DNA of 64,000 bases from JACDAN01 sp963801855 (GCA_963801855.1 CAWDGK010000005.1:1-64000), one strand, 5' to 3'. Shown: positions 9,580 to 20,595, numbered from the stretch's first letter. Notes: generated by a model from the sequence alone, not told the origin. Made by a program: numbers and translations.

Positions 9580-10631
9580 CTCGAATTCTCGTGACGGGGG
9601 CCGGGGGGTCTGCGGCGTCAAATTTCGTTCATTCGCTTCGGTCGGCTCCGGCTGAGTTCCACGTCGTCGGCACAGACTCCAAGCGCGAGCACCTGGAGCT
9701 CGCCGACCTCGACGCCCGCTACCTCCTCCCGCGCGCCGACGACCCGGCGTATCTCCACGAGCTGAACGCGGTCGTCGAGCACGAGCGGGTCGAGATCGTC
9801 CATCCTCAGCCGGACCCCGAGGTTCGCCTCCTGTCCGACCGCCGGGCCGAGGTGCAGGCCAGGATGTTCCTGCCCGCAGCCGAGACGATCGAGCTGACGC
9901 AGGACAAGCTGGCGGCGACAGCACGACTCGACGCGGTCGGGGTTCCGGTTCCCGAAACCGGCGAAGGGGACGTCCACGACGCGGCCGAGCAGATCCTCGC
10001 GAAGCATGGAAAGGCCTGGGTCCGAGCGCGGCAGGGGGCGGGTGCCCGGGCGAGCCTTCCGGTCACGACGGTTCGCCAGGCGGTCTCCTGGGCCCGCTAC
10101 TGGGTTGAGACGAAGGGGCTCACCTATGACGACTTCATGGTCGGACAGTTCCTCCCCGGTCGCGAGTTCGCCTTCCAGAGCCTCTGGAAGGACGGCCAGC
10201 TCGTCACGTCTCAGGCGCGCGAGCGGCTGGAGTACCTCTACGGGCACCTGACGCCGAGCGGCCAGACTTCGACGCCGTCCGTGGCCCGCACGGTGCACCG
10301 GGACGACGTCAACGAGTTCGCCGCCGCGGCGGTTCGAGCCGTCGATCCGTCGGCCGACGGGGTCTTCTGCGTCGACCTCAAGGAGGACGGCGAGGGGCAG
10401 CCGCGGGTCACCGAGATCAACGCCGGCCGGTTCTTCACCACGAGCAACTTCCTGACCGAGGCCGGGGCCAATATGCCGTTCACGTACGTGCGCCTGGCGC
10501 TCGGCGAGGACGTGAACGGCCTCCCGCCGTTCAACGCGGTCGAGGAAGGCCTTTACTGGGTGCGTATGGTCGACATGGGCTTCAAGCTCGTCCGGGAGGA
10601 CGAATGGCGCAGCAGACGGCTCCAGACCTAG
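9576..10631 (+). CDS. ATP-grasp ligase, carbamoyl-phosphate-synthase-like
   Basis: A 351-residue protein starting at TTG 9576, overlapping the previous stop (TTGA). The N-terminal Rossmann-like domain begins MTRILVTGAGGSAASNFVHS. The ATP-grasp domain has the nucleotide-binding entry TQDKLAATARLDAVGVPVPET, the lysine/arginine segment HGKAWVRARQGAGARASL and the metal-binding end GVFCVDLKEDGEGQPRVTEINAGRF. ATP-grasp enzymes join a carboxylate to an amine through an acyl phosphate; the substrates here are not recognisable. It resembles the protein at 48,461. A HAD-methyltransferase gene overlaps its 3' end. Confidence 0.8.
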   Translation: MTRILVTGAGGSAASNFVHSLRSAPAEFHVVGTDSKREHLELADLDARYLLPRADDPAYLHELNAVVEHERVEIVHPQPDPEVRLLSDRRAEVQARMFLPAAETIELTQDKLAATARLDAVGVPVPETGEGDVHDAAEQILAKHGKAWVRARQGAGARASLPVTTVRQAVSWARYWVETKGLTYDDFMVGQFLPGREFAFQSLWKDGQLVTSQARERLEYLYGHLTPSGQTSTPSVARTVHRDDVNEFAAAAVRAVDPSADGVFCVDLKEDGEGQPRVTEINAGRFFTTSNFLTEAGANMPFTYVRLALGEDVNGLPPFNAVEEGLYWVRMVDMGFKLVREDEWRSRRLQT

Positions 10632-11820
10632 CGCTCTTCGACTTCGACGGGACGCTCTATCGCCTGGGGACCGACTGGGCCGCACTGCGCGCCGAGCTCC
10701 AGGCGCTCGCGCGAGAGCAGGGGGTCAGCGTCAACGGCTCCGGAGTCTTCGAGCTCGCTCTCGCGCTCGGTGCGGACGAGGTCGTTGCGCGCGCAGAGCT
10801 GGCGGGCCTCGAGTCGGGCTCGGCGCTCGACCCCGGGGTCGAGCTCTACCGCCGCTACGCCGAGTCCGGCTCCCGGCTCGCCATCGTCACCCACAACGGC
10901 CGCGAGGTCGTCGAGGCGTTCTTTGCGCAGCGGAGCCTTCAGGCTCCCGCAGAGATCTTCGACCGTCGCAGGCTCGGAGCGCTCAAATCCGAGAGCGAGA
11001 CGATCGCCTCGTATGCCGGGGAGGCCGGCTCGGTCGTCGTCGTGGGCGACTCCCACCATGACCGCGCCCTCGCCGAGAAGCTCGGCGCCGCGTTCGTCGA
11101 CCCGCTTCAGGAGTACTACGACCGGAAGGCCGGCGAGCTGGACGAGCTCGCGATCACCTACGAGAGCCCGAATCCGTACAAGCGCTGGTTCTACGGCCGC
11201 CGCTTCGACGCCGTGATGTCGGCGCTCGACGCCCAGCCCGGCGACGACGTGCTCGAGGTCGGCTGCGGCAGCGGCTACTACACGCGGGCCCTCGTCGCAC
11301 TCGGTGCGCGTGTGACCGCCACCGACCTCTCCCCTGCCTACGTCGAGCAGACGCGCGAGCTCGCTCCTGGCGCGCAGGTGGGGGTCGAGGATGCGCAGCG
11401 GCTCTCGTTCGCGGACGAGAGCTTCGACCGGGTGCTGCTGACGGAGGTCGTGGAACACGTGCCCGACCCGGCGGCCGCCGTCCGCGAGGCCGCGCGAGTG
11501 CTGCGGCCGGGCGGAGTCCTCGCGCTCTCGACGCCGTCGCGCCTGGCCCCCATGAACCTCGCGTACGAGCTGAAGCGGCGGATTCGCGGATACGACTTCA
11601 ACGAGCACCTGCACGAGTTCAGGCCCGGCGAGCTGCGGGCTCTGCTCGCGCCGAGCTTCTCCGTGGAGCGCCTCCGCCGCGTCAACGCCGTCCTCCCGTA
11701 TCCGCTCGACTCCGTCTACATGCGGCTCGGGAGCCCAGCGCTCCGGGCGCTCGACGGCCTCGAGCGCCTTGCTGGAGCCGCTCGGCTGGACGATGGTCGT
11801 TCGCGCGCGGCGACGATGAG
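10604..11820 (+). CDS. HAD phosphatase - SAM methyltransferase fusion, frameshift at the end
   Basis: The ATG at 10604 has a good ribosome site (GGGAGG) inside the ATP-grasp gene. Residues 1-165 are a HAD hydrolase: LALFDFDGTLY (nucleophile Asp), IVTHNGR, LKSESE and VVVGDSHHDRA. Residues about 185-400 are a class I methyltransferase: DVLEVGCGSGYYTRAL, RVTATDLSPAYVEQ, FDRVLLTEVVEHVPDP. Near 11,770 a single extra base hides the natural end LEPLGWTMVVRARRR and a TGA at 11818, which overlaps the ATG of the next gene. Without this correction the frame runs on into the GT2 gene. The HAD and methyltransferase parts read through with no shift, so that fusion may be real. Confidence 0.7.
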
Positions 11821-12700
11821 CGTCAGCGCCGTCGTCCTGTCCTGGAACGGCCGGGAGGACACGCTTTCGTGCCTACGGTCGCTGGCGGGCGAGGGCCTCG
11901 ATGTGATCGTGGTCGACAACGCGTCCGGTGACGGCAGCGCCGAGGCGGTCGCGCGTGAGTTCCCTGAACTCGAGCTCGTCCTGAACGACCGGAACCTCGG
12001 CTACGCAGGCGGGATGAACGTCGGGATCCGCCGGGCGTTCGAGCGAGGCGCCGAGCACGTCCTCTTGCTGAACAACGACGTCGAGCTGGAGCCGGGCGCG
12101 GTGGCTGCGCTCGTGGCTGAAGCGGTCGGCGCCGGCGCCGTCTGCCCGCTGATCACGCTCGCCCACGACCCGGAGACGGTCTGGTTCGCCGGCGCCTCTT
12201 TCGACCCGCGGCGAGGCTACAACGGGCGCCACCGTGGCTTCGGGCAGCCGGCGGCGAATTTCACCGCAGCCTCGGAGACCGACCGCGCCTGCGGCGCCGC
12301 GATGCTGGTCACACGCGAGGCGCTCGAGCAGGTGGGGCTCCTGGACGATGAGCTCTTCGCCTACCAGGAGGACACGGACTGGTCGCTGCGCGCCCGGCAG
12401 GCAGGCTTTCATCTCCGCGTCGCGCCGGCGGCCCGCGTGCGCCACAAGGTCTCCGCGGCGACGGGCGGCGAGGGGTCCGAGACGGCGCTCTACTACTCGA
12501 CCCGGAACACGCTCGAGGTCTCGGAGCGCCACGCGCCGCTCGGTTCCTTGGGCACCTGGCGACGGCGCGCGACCATCCTGCTCGCCCACGCAACGCAGGC
12601 GCTGCTGGCGCGGCGTCCCACCGGATTAGGCGCGGTCATGCGAGGCTGGCGCGACTTCCGCCGTCACCGGCTTGGCCGCGACCCAGGCGTCAGCGGCTGA
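11817..12700 (+). CDS. Family 2 glycosyltransferase (rhamnosyltransferase-like)
   Basis: The ATG at 11817 starts MSVSAVVLSWNGREDTLSCL, the typical N-terminus of GT2 enzymes. The GT-A fold has VIVVDNASGDGSAEAV, the metal-binding DxD-type loop LLLNNDVELEPGAV, and the acceptor/base region LLDDELFAYQEDTDWSLRARQ. The tail is basic. It is close in pattern to WcaA/RfbF-like rhamnosyltransferases. The stop overlaps the convergent GT4 gene by 11 bases. Confidence 0.85.
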
Positions 12701-13778
12701 GGAGCACCGGGCTCGAGACCGACCGGAGCCGGTACTTGAGCCAGGGGACGAGCGCGAGGTCCCAGGCGAGCGACGGAAGGCGTCGGAGGGTCACCAGCCG
12801 ATAGCGAGAGGGAGTTCGGCGGCGCCGGAGAGGCTCTCCACCTCGGAGACCACGCGGCCCATGTTCGAGTTGGCGTCGTAGTTCGCCTCGGCCAGGCGCC
12901 GTCGGTTCGAGTTGCCGAGCACGACATCGGGATCGAGGAGCGAGGCCGCAGGCTCGCCCCAGTCCCGGCGGTAGTACTCGACTGACGCGAGGTTGTCCTC
13001 GTCGAGATAGACGGCCTTGCCGTCCACGTTGAGGCAGAGGGCTGCGCGGTTCATCGCGAGCGCTTCCAGGAGGATTCGGCCCGGGCCCAGCCCCGCGACC
13101 ACGTCGTGGTCCCGGATCAGGTCGGCCATGTCGCGCGTCTTCTTCACGATCCGGACCCTGGGGCCGGACGGTAGGCTTCGTCCGGGAGGCGGTCGAAGAC
13201 CACGGTGAGCTCGGCGTCGGGTTGCTCGAGCACCGCAGCAGCCAGCGACTCCAGCGCCTTACGGCGGAGCGGGATATACGTGCTCGCCCACAGAACCTGG
13301 ACCGGCCTGCGGATCAGCTCCACGGGCGGCGCCGAGAAGCGTTCGAGGTCGATCCCGTTCGCGACGACGCCGATGTCGGAACGACCGATCCTTTCGGCGT
13401 TCGCAAGGTGATCTGCAACGAAGGGAGACACGGCCAGCCAGCGGTCGACCCGCTGCGCGCACACGGGAGCCTCGCCGGGGATGACGCCATGGACGAGGGA
13501 GAGCACCGGGAACCTCGGCCCCGATGCGTCGGAGCAGGAGCGCCGTCGCGAGCGGGTGCATGCACACGACCCGGTCGGGCCGAAGTCGCAGCGAGCGCGG
13601 GAAGATGCAGAGCGATGCGCCGAGTTGCTCGACCTCGGCCTGGAGCTCCGCGCTTCCGTACAGCGCGAACGCCTCGACCTCGTGGCCTGCAGAGCGCAGA
13701 GCCTTCACGAGCTCGAGGCAGTAGACCTCGGAGACCGTGTACGTCGTTCAGCTTCGTGAGACCGACGACGACCTTCAC
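12690..13778 (-). CDS. Family 4-like glycosyltransferase, several frameshifts
   Basis: The GTG at 13778 starts MKVVVGLTKLNDV; after a shift near 13,740 the GT-B N-domain continues YTVSEVYCLELVKALRSAGHEVEAF. Later pieces are VDRWLAVSPFVADHLA and IGVVANGIDLERFSAPP (linker), VQVLWASTYIPLRRKALE (donor domain) and ILLEALAMNRAALCLNVDG. The last part, after another shift near 12,795, reads RLPSLAWDLALVPWLKYRL and stops at 12690. Reconstructed length is about 360 residues. It overlaps the DUF2304 stop by GTGA, so the three genes 14,922 to 12,690 form one operon. The C-terminal half lacks the classic E-x7-E loop in the form seen in its neighbours. Confidence 0.65.
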
Positions 13779-14162
13779 GGTCGTCTATTTACGTCGCGAA
13801 GCTGGGGAACCTGCTTCGGCTCCCCTTCCAGCTCGCGCAGCCGCTCCTCCATGAGTGCGAGCCGCTGGGTGAGCGTCGTCGACCGGTCGGAGAGCTTCGA
13901 GATCACGGTCGGAGTAGTGCAGGAGCAGGACGATCACGAACAGCATCGCGAGGGCGAACAGGGCGTTCGGCGGATACGCGATGCCGAGGCCCTTCGAGAG
14001 CTCGTGGAGACCGGATCGCCAGACGGCGAAGACGAGGATCACGCCGGCAGTGGCGAGCCAGAGGATCGCGTAGCGCTCGCGGAGCTTTCGCGCGCGGATG
14101 AGCTCGATCACGACGCCGAGCAGGGCGACGGAGGCGAGAGCGGCGAAGAGCTGGACGGGCAC
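13775..14162 (-). CDS. DUF2304 small membrane protein, one frameshift
   Basis: A protein of about 128 residues with three hydrophobic segments (LFAALASVALLGVVIELI, YAILWLATAGVILVFAVW, ALFALAMLFVIVLLLHY) and the DUF2304 hallmark RARKLRERYAILWL. After a shift near 13,912 the tail reads TVISKLSDRSTTLTQRL and LMEERLRELEGE, a short coiled coil. DUF2304 proteins usually sit next to dolichol-phosphate-mannose-synthase-like GT2 genes, as here, and probably anchor or assist them. The GTG at 14162 directly follows the TAA of the GT2 gene. Confidence 0.75.
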
Positions 14163-14922
14163 TTACTCGTCGGTGACCAGGGGCTGCCGGGGGAAGAGGC
14201 CGACGAAGAGGGCGAGCAGCACCTTGACGACGTAGTAGAAAGAGCGAAAGGTCGTGATCGACGAGCGGCCGGCGGCGCGGGGACGCATGAAGACCGGCAC
14301 CTCGCAGAAGCGCAGGTTTCCGCGCGCGGCGGTCACGACGGATTCGACCTCGGGGTAGTCGTGCGGGTAGTCGACCGGCAAAGAGTCGGATTCCACGGTG
14401 GTTGACGGCGCGGAAGCCCGACGTCGTGTCGGTCATCCGCTGACGGACGCGAAGGGAGACGAGCGTCGCGAAGAGACCGATGCCGACGCGGCGCGCGAAC
14501 GGCGCGCGGTACTCCCGGAGGCCCGAGAAACGCGTCCCGATCGCAAGGTCGGCACGGCCCGCGAAGACCGGCTCGAGCAGGCGACCGAGCTCTGCGGCGT
14601 CATGCTGCCCGTCACCGTCGACCTGGACGGCGATGTCGAAACCGCGCTCGAGGGCGTACATGTAGCCCGCCTGGACGGCGCCGCCGATTCCGAGGTTCAG
14701 AGGCAGCCGCAGCACGCGCGCGCCCGCCGCCTCGGCGCAGGCAGCCGTCGCATCGGACGATCCGTCGTCCACGACGAGCACCTGGAAGTCCGGGTCGAAG
14801 TCGAGCACCTCGGAGACGACCTCGGCGATCGTCGCCTCCTCGTTGTAGGCAGGCACGATCGCGAGGCACCGAGGGGTGTCCCGGCGCGCATCTGCCGCAG
14901 TGAGCGCAACCGCATGATTCAC
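14163..14922 (-). CDS. Polyprenyl-phosphate sugar synthase-like GT2, one frameshift
   Basis: The frame from ATG 14922 has the DPM1-type signature CLAIVPAYNEEATIAEV, VLVVDDGSSDATAACAE, LPLNLGIGGAVQAGYMYAL and the catalytic VQVDGDGQHDAAELGRL. TDTTSGFRAVNHR follows, then a shift near 14,395 leads to DYPEVESVVTAARGNLRF and FMRPRAAGRSSITTFRSFYY. About 253 residues, no C-terminal membrane domain of its own; the downstream DUF2304 protein may provide it. It would make a polyprenyl-phosphate-linked monosaccharide for periplasmic GT-C enzymes. Confidence 0.8.
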
Positions 14923-14940
14923 GCAGTAGGTATCGGCCGT

Positions 14941-15948
14941 TTAGAGCAGTTTCTTGACTACCGACCAGTACGCGGCCACCAGCGGATTGAGCGCCCGGAC
15001 AGGTCGGGGCACCGGAACCATCCCGGGCTCCACCACAGGACTCAGGAACCGCGCGAGATCGCGATCTCGAACCAGTCTCATCCCCTGCGTCTCACGTCGG
15101 TGTTGCCGGAGCCAGCCTGCGTTCTGCACGAGCCACCTCCAGCCGGCCACCTTGTGCCGCGCCCAGCCCTGCTTGAGCGCCAGTCCGAGCATCCCGACCT
15201 CCACCGATGCGAGGACAGGGGCGAGCAGGAAGAGCATCCGCGGCGAGAACGACGAGAGGACGAACACGAGCCGGTTCCGCTCCAGGAGGTAGTGCTTCTC
15301 GGGGTTCCGTGCGAACTCGTAGTCGTGCAGGACGTCGGCAGCGGGATTGACCACCACGCGGAGCCCGCGCATCCGCACGCGCCAGCCGAGCTCGAGGTCC
15401 TCCTGGTACATGAAGAGCTCCTCGGTGAAGCCGCCGAGCTCCTCGAACAGGTCGCGCCGGATCGCCATGGCCGCGCCGCTCGGGAATGGGACGTCCCGGA
15501 GCTCGGGCACGCGTGTCGGCCCCTTCGCCGTAGCGCCCGGCCCAGGCGATGCCGCTGACGTGGACCTCGTTGCCCGGCCGAGTTCAGCGTCTCGGGATCG
15601 TCAAGGAGCCGCAGGCGCGCCGTCACGATGCCGACGGTCGTGTCCTCGAGCGGTGCGACGAGCCCCTCGAGCGCCCCCGGCGTCGCGACCGTGTCCGGGT
15701 TCAGGAAGACGAGCGCATCGCCGCCTGCCCCGCGCGCCGCGAGGTTGTTGCCGGCGCCGTACCCGGAGTTCTCACCCGGGAGACAGCACCGTCACCCCCT
15801 GACGGCCTCGGGCTTCGTCGATCTCCGGCCCGCCCTCGCCGTTGTCCACGACGAGCACCTCGGAGGGCGCTTCGGGCGCGAGCGAGTCGAGCAGCCGCCC
15901 GAGCGCTGCGCCCGACCGGTAGGCAACCGTGATGACCGTTGAGGTTAG
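14941..15948 (-). CDS. Family 2 glycosyltransferase, three frameshifts
   Basis: The N-terminus STVITVAYRSGAALGRLLDS begins right after the stop of the WbaP-like gene, and no normal start codon is visible in frame. The GT-A fold follows in pieces: VLVVDNGEGGPEI, NSGYGAGNNLAARGAGGDAL, FLNPDTVATPGALE and ARLRLLDDPETLNSAG; shifts fall near 15,775, 15,580 and 15,515. From about 15,510 it is intact: FPSGAAMAIRRDLFEELGGF, FMYQEDLELGWRVRMRG, then a hydrophobic tail segment. It is a rhamnosyltransferase-like GT2 of about 335 residues. Confidence 0.75.
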
Positions 15949-17435
15949 TACGCGCCCTTCCCGGCCACGACCGCCGGGATCGTCCGCAGGAGGATCGAGA
16001 CGTCGAGCCAGATCGACCAGTTCTCCAGGTAGTAGAAGTCAAGCCGCACGAGGTCGTCGAACTCGAGGTCGGAGCGGCCGGCGATCTGCCAGAGGCCGGT
16101 CATTCCGGGGAGGACGAGATAGCGCTTGCGGTGCCAGTCCTCGAGGAGCCGGTAGTCGCGAATCGGGAGCGGCCGCGGGCCGACGAGGCTCATCTCCCCA
16201 CGGAGGACGTTCAGCACCTGCGGAACCTCGTCGAGGGAGAACCGGCGAAGAGCGGCTCCGACGCGGGTCACGCGTGGGTCGTCCCGGAGCTTGAACAGAG
16301 CGCCTTTCGCCTCGTTCTCGGACTCGAGCGCCGGCTGAAGCTCCGCCGCGTCCTCTCGCATCGTCCGGAACTTGAGCATCTCGAACTCGATCTCGTTCAG
16401 GCCGACCCGGCGATCCCGGTACAAAACGGGCCCGCGCGAGCTGAGCTTGATCGCTGCTGCGATCGCGAGCCAGAGCGGCAGCCCGACGACGACGATCAGC
16501 GCGCTCACGAAGAGGTCGAACGCACGCTTCACGATCCAGTCGGTGCCGACGAACGCCGGGGGGCGGAGCTCGAAGAGCGGGACGCCCTGGCCGGCGATGT
16601 AGTCGACGCGCTGGGTGAGGAGCTCGGTCGTCGTCGGTGCGAGCCGGACACGGACACCGCGCCGGTGCGCCAGGTCGACGAGGTCGAGGAGGACACGGTC
16701 GTCGAAATCGGCCTCGGCCACGATCAGCTCGTCCACTTCCATCTCGGCGACGATGCGAGGCACGTCGCCGACCTGCCCGAGGTATCGCAACTCCATCCCG
16801 GCGTCGGATGGACCGACGGCGCCCACGAAGTCGTACTGGATCCCGCTCCGCGCTTCGCCGAGGATCCGCCTGAGGTGGCCGATCCGATCGGGGTCGCCCA
16901 CGAGAACCGCGCGGCGACGCACTCCCGCCATCCGCAGCAGGTCTCCGGTCACGACGTCGTAGCTCGCCCGGAGGAGCCCGATGAAGATCGCGCTGAGGAC
17001 GATCGCCGTCGGCGCCAGGCCATACGTCCCGAACTCGCGATTGGTGCCGACGCCGTAGACCACGCCGACCACGCCGACAAGGATCAGCGAGCCGAGAATC
17101 CGGCCGCCGCCGCCGCGCCGCTCCCGCTCGGTGTACATGCCGGCGCGCCAGAAGACGAGCAGCATCACGAGCGCCAGGAAGGGGAGCCATTCGGACTCGG
17201 CCCGCCAGAGTGCGCCCCAGAGGATCTCGTCGTTGCCGTAGTAGAACGAGCGCAGCACGAAGGCGCCATAGAGACCCAGCACGAGCCCGCAGAGGTCGAG
17301 AACGATCAGGGAGAGGATGCTGAATACCCGCCGCACGAAAGCCGTGAGCGGGCTGCCCAAGACCAGCGGCCGCGCCGAGCGGATGTCTCCGACGGCGCGC
17401 GGCGCGGCATCCCTCGGCGCTCGTTCGGTTGCCAC
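15945..17435 (-). CDS. Initiating phosphoglycosyl transferase, WbaP-like (polyprenyl glycosylphosphotransferase)
   Basis: An intact 496-residue large monotopic phosphoglycosyl transferase, which moves a sugar-1-phosphate from a nucleotide sugar to a polyprenyl phosphate. The first half has about five membrane segments, then a CoA-binding-like domain (RRAVLVGDPDRIGHLRRIL). The catalytic C-terminal third has the reentrant helix IVKRAFDLFVSALIVVVGLP, MLKFRTMREDA with the Arg/Asp-Glu region, RRFSLDEVPQVLNVLRGEMS, GPRPLPIRDY and LPGMTGLWQIAGRSD. The start is GTG 17435, which abuts a hairpin. It probably starts synthesis of the main polymer. Confidence 0.92.
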   Translation of the reverse strand: MATERAPRDAAPRAVGDIRSARPLVLGSPLTAFVRRVFSILSLIVLDLCGLVLGLYGAFVLRSFYYGNDEILWGALWRAESEWLPFLALVMLLVFWRAGMYTERERRGGGGRILGSLILVGVVGVVYGVGTNREFGTYGLAPTAIVLSAIFIGLLRASYDVVTGDLLRMAGVRRRAVLVGDPDRIGHLRRILGEARSGIQYDFVGAVGPSDAGMELRYLGQVGDVPRIVAEMEVDELIVAEADFDDRVLLDLVDLAHRRGVRVRLAPTTTELLTQRVDYIAGQGVPLFELRPPAFVGTDWIVKRAFDLFVSALIVVVGLPLWLAIAAAIKLSSRGPVLYRDRRVGLNEIEFEMLKFRTMREDAAELQPALESENEAKGALFKLRDDPRVTRVGAALRRFSLDEVPQVLNVLRGEMSLVGPRPLPIRDYRLLEDWHRKRYLVLPGMTGLWQIAGRSDLEFDDLVRLDFYYLENWSIWLDVSILLRTIPAVVAGKGAY

Positions 17436-17464
17436 GGGGCGACGAATCTTACGTTCGCCGCCCC
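17436..17464. promoter_or_regulatory. Stable hairpin abutting the WbaP-like gene start
   Basis: Bases 17436-17446 pair with 17454-17464 (11 bp, one A-C mismatch) around a seven-base loop. On the minus strand the 3' arm ends directly before the GTG start at 17435. It lies in the 45-base gap after the glycosidase-like gene and could act as a terminator of that gene or a translational or transcriptional switch for the transferase. There is no T-run. Confidence 0.45.
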
Positions 17465-17480
17465 GTGGCCGATTCTTGCG

Positions 17481-18637
17481 TTACCGGCGGAAGGTCTGGA
17501 ATGCGCGGTAGGCGGGCTTGCGCACGCCTCGCCGGGTGAGGACGCCTGACTGCCAGCCGCTGAGACGCGGCTCGTCGCGAATCAGGAACCAGATGAACAC
17601 GTCGACCCGGCGGGTCTTCTTCGCCATCGCGATGGCCTGCTGCATGTAGCGGGCCTGGTTCCTGTAGGAGACGCCGAAGAGCCGGTCGGGCGGGTTCGTC
17701 TGGTAGCCGTACTCGGTGATCCAGAGCCGTGTCTTGCGTCCCCACAGCCGATTGACCTGCTTGATGAGAATGCCGAGGTTCCCCATCGTCACGGCCTTCT
17801 TCGACTTCGAGACGGTCGTCGGCTTCTCCGAGCGGTGCCCGTAGTAGGGATGGTGCGCGTAGGCATCCATCCGCCGGACGCCGGCCTTGTGCAGCGCGTT
17901 CATGAAGACGAGCGGCGAGGTCGACGGGCGCGAGCTGCGAGGCGCGTCGTTGCCCCGCGGGCCGGTGGCGCCGCAGGCGACCTTCTGCCCCGCGAGACGC
18001 GTGGCCTTGCACTCCCGCGTAGATGGCCGAGCAGATCTTCGCGTAGTCGTATGCGGCCTGGACGCGCCATTTGCGCGCGACCATCTTCCACTGGGGCCGC
18101 AGGAAGATCGGGTTGTTCGGCTCGTTCCACGCAAGCCATTGACGGACTGCGGGAAGCGTTCGCTCGGGCTCGTTCTCGCCAGCCTTCACGGTGTAGGTAC
18201 CGCTGTAGCGCAGTGCCGCGGCGGTCGCGAACAGGCGCAGGTCGAGCGGGCGGCGCGGCACCTGGTTGCGCGCACGGCCGGCCCAGCGAGGCGTTCCGTA
18301 GATCGCGAGCAGCACGCGGATGTTCTTCTTCTTGGCCTCGTCGACGACCTTGTCGACGGCCGTCCAGTTGTACGCGGGGTCAGCCGGATTGGCGGGCCGG
18401 ACAGGTCGGCGCTTGGCAACTGCCGACCAGTCGAGCGTCGTCCGGACGATGCCGGCGCGCAGCGTACGGAGCTGGGTGAAAGCGTAGGTGGGGTTCCCGA
18501 TGACCTGGGCGTCGTCGTAGAAGCCGAAGAGCATGCGAGAGGCGCTCGTGCGCTTCGCAGCCGAGTCGGCGTCCTTGGTCGCGGATGCGGCGACCGCGCC
18601 GGCGACAAGGCTTAACGCGAGAATCAGGGCGATACGT

Positions 18638-18645
<8 letters not shown>
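17481..18645 (-). CDS. Secreted glycoside hydrolase-like protein, one frameshift
   Basis: The GTG at 18645 starts a signal peptide (MFRRIALILALSLVAGAVAA). The mature protein has the look of a clan GH-A TIM barrel (GH5/GH39 type): RMLFGFYDDAQVIGN, LRAGIVRTTLDWSAV, the probable acid/base region QWLAWNEPNNPIFLRPQW and the probable nucleophile strand RLWITEYGYQTNPP. DVFIWFLIRDEPRLSGWQSG and the repeat-free end AYRAFQTFRR follow. The frame changes near 18,010. Reconstructed length is about 385 residues. It may trim or release the polysaccharide made by this locus. The GTG overlaps the stop of the upstream SDR gene. Confidence 0.7.
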
Positions 18646-19576
<931 letters not shown>

Positions 19577-19650
19577 TGCGCCCGCAGGGTAGCCGGGGTC
19601 TCGGCTATTCCAGGGGATCCTTACGAACGTTTTACGCCGAAAAAGTGCTG

Positions 19651-20595
19651 CTAGCGCAGGTTTTTGTTCGACTCGAGGTCGAACCACATGGCGAAGAGCG
19701 TGAACTGTGTCCCCGAGATGAGCAGGAGCGCGACGAGCGTCGCGGTGCCGGCCGTGATGTCCCCGCCGAGGAAGATCCGCTCGATCGCGACGTAGGCGCC
19801 GAGCGCGAGCCCGATCGTCGTCATCACGATCCCGAGCGCGTAGAAGAAGACGAGCGGGTGGAAGTCCCGGATCACGTACTTCTCGCGGAGCCGCCAGAAG
19901 AAGCCCTTGAAGAGGAGCCAGGCGATCGAGGGGATCACCTTCGGGAGCCGGATCCCCGAGCGCTCGCCGACGTTGTAGATCGGCCGCGAGGGAAAGTCCC
20001 GCACCCGCGCGTTCCACACGTTCAGGTGGACGAGCATGTCGTTGGGGAAGCCGTAGCGCGGGTAGATGCGGTCGAGGTCGAGCTGCTGGAGCATCGGCCG
20101 GGAGATCGCGGTGTACCCGGACTGCGAGTCGGCGACGTGCCAGTAGCCGGACGCGATCTTCGTCAGCATCGAGAGGACGGCGTTGCCGAGATAGCGATGG
20201 CGCGGCATCAGCTGCCACGCCTGGCCGGTGAAGAGACGGTTCGCCTTCGCGTAGTCGACCTCGCCGCGGGCGACCGAGGTCGCGAGCGCCTCGAGGTCGC
20301 CGGGATCCATCTGCCCGTCGGCGGCCATCACCGCCGTGATGTCGATCTCCTCGTCGAGCGCACGCTTGTAGCCGGTCACGATCGCAGCGCCGACGCCGCG
20401 ATTGCGATCGTGCTCGATCACCTCGACCCGTGGGTCTCCTGCGGCGCGGGCCCGTTCCACGGTCGAGTCGCCGGACTTGTCGTCGATCACGTAGATGCGG
20501 TCGACGAAGGCCGGGATCTCGGCGAGCGTGCGGCCGATCAGCTGCTCCTCGTCGTGGGCCGGGACGACGACCGCAACCCGCTTGCCCTCGACCAT
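19651..20595 (-). CDS. GT2 polyprenyl-phosphate sugar transferase with membrane anchor
   Basis: Intact, 314 residues, starting MVEGKRVAVVVPAHDEEQLI. The catalytic part has IYVIDDKSGDSTVERA, NRGVGAAIVTGYKRAL and the DxD-like VMAADGQMDPGDLEAL; DSQSGYTAISRPML marks the acceptor site. The last 80 residues hold two membrane segments (FYALGIVMTTIGLALGAYV and TLVALLLISGTQFTLFAMW). It resembles DPM1/ArnC-like enzymes. The ATG follows the Wzz-like gene stop directly; 74 bases separate it from the next SDR gene. Confidence 0.85.
   Translation of the reverse strand: MVEGKRVAVVVPAHDEEQLIGRTLAEIPAFVDRIYVIDDKSGDSTVERARAAGDPRVEVIEHDRNRGVGAAIVTGYKRALDEEIDITAVMAADGQMDPGDLEALATSVARGEVDYAKANRLFTGQAWQLMPRHRYLGNAVLSMLTKIASGYWHVADSQSGYTAISRPMLQQLDLDRIYPRYGFPNDMLVHLNVWNARVRDFPSRPIYNVGERSGIRLPKVIPSIAWLLFKGFFWRLREKYVIRDFHPLVFFYALGIVMTTIGLALGAYVAIERIFLGGDITAGTATLVALLLISGTQFTLFAMWFDLESNKNLR

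Noticed and set aside
10604..12700. A three-domain HAD-methyltransferase-GT2 fusion of 698 codons
   Set aside because: One base change near 11,770 restores the usual methyltransferase C-terminus and an ATGA overlap with a standard GT2 start, so the GT2 part is a separate gene.
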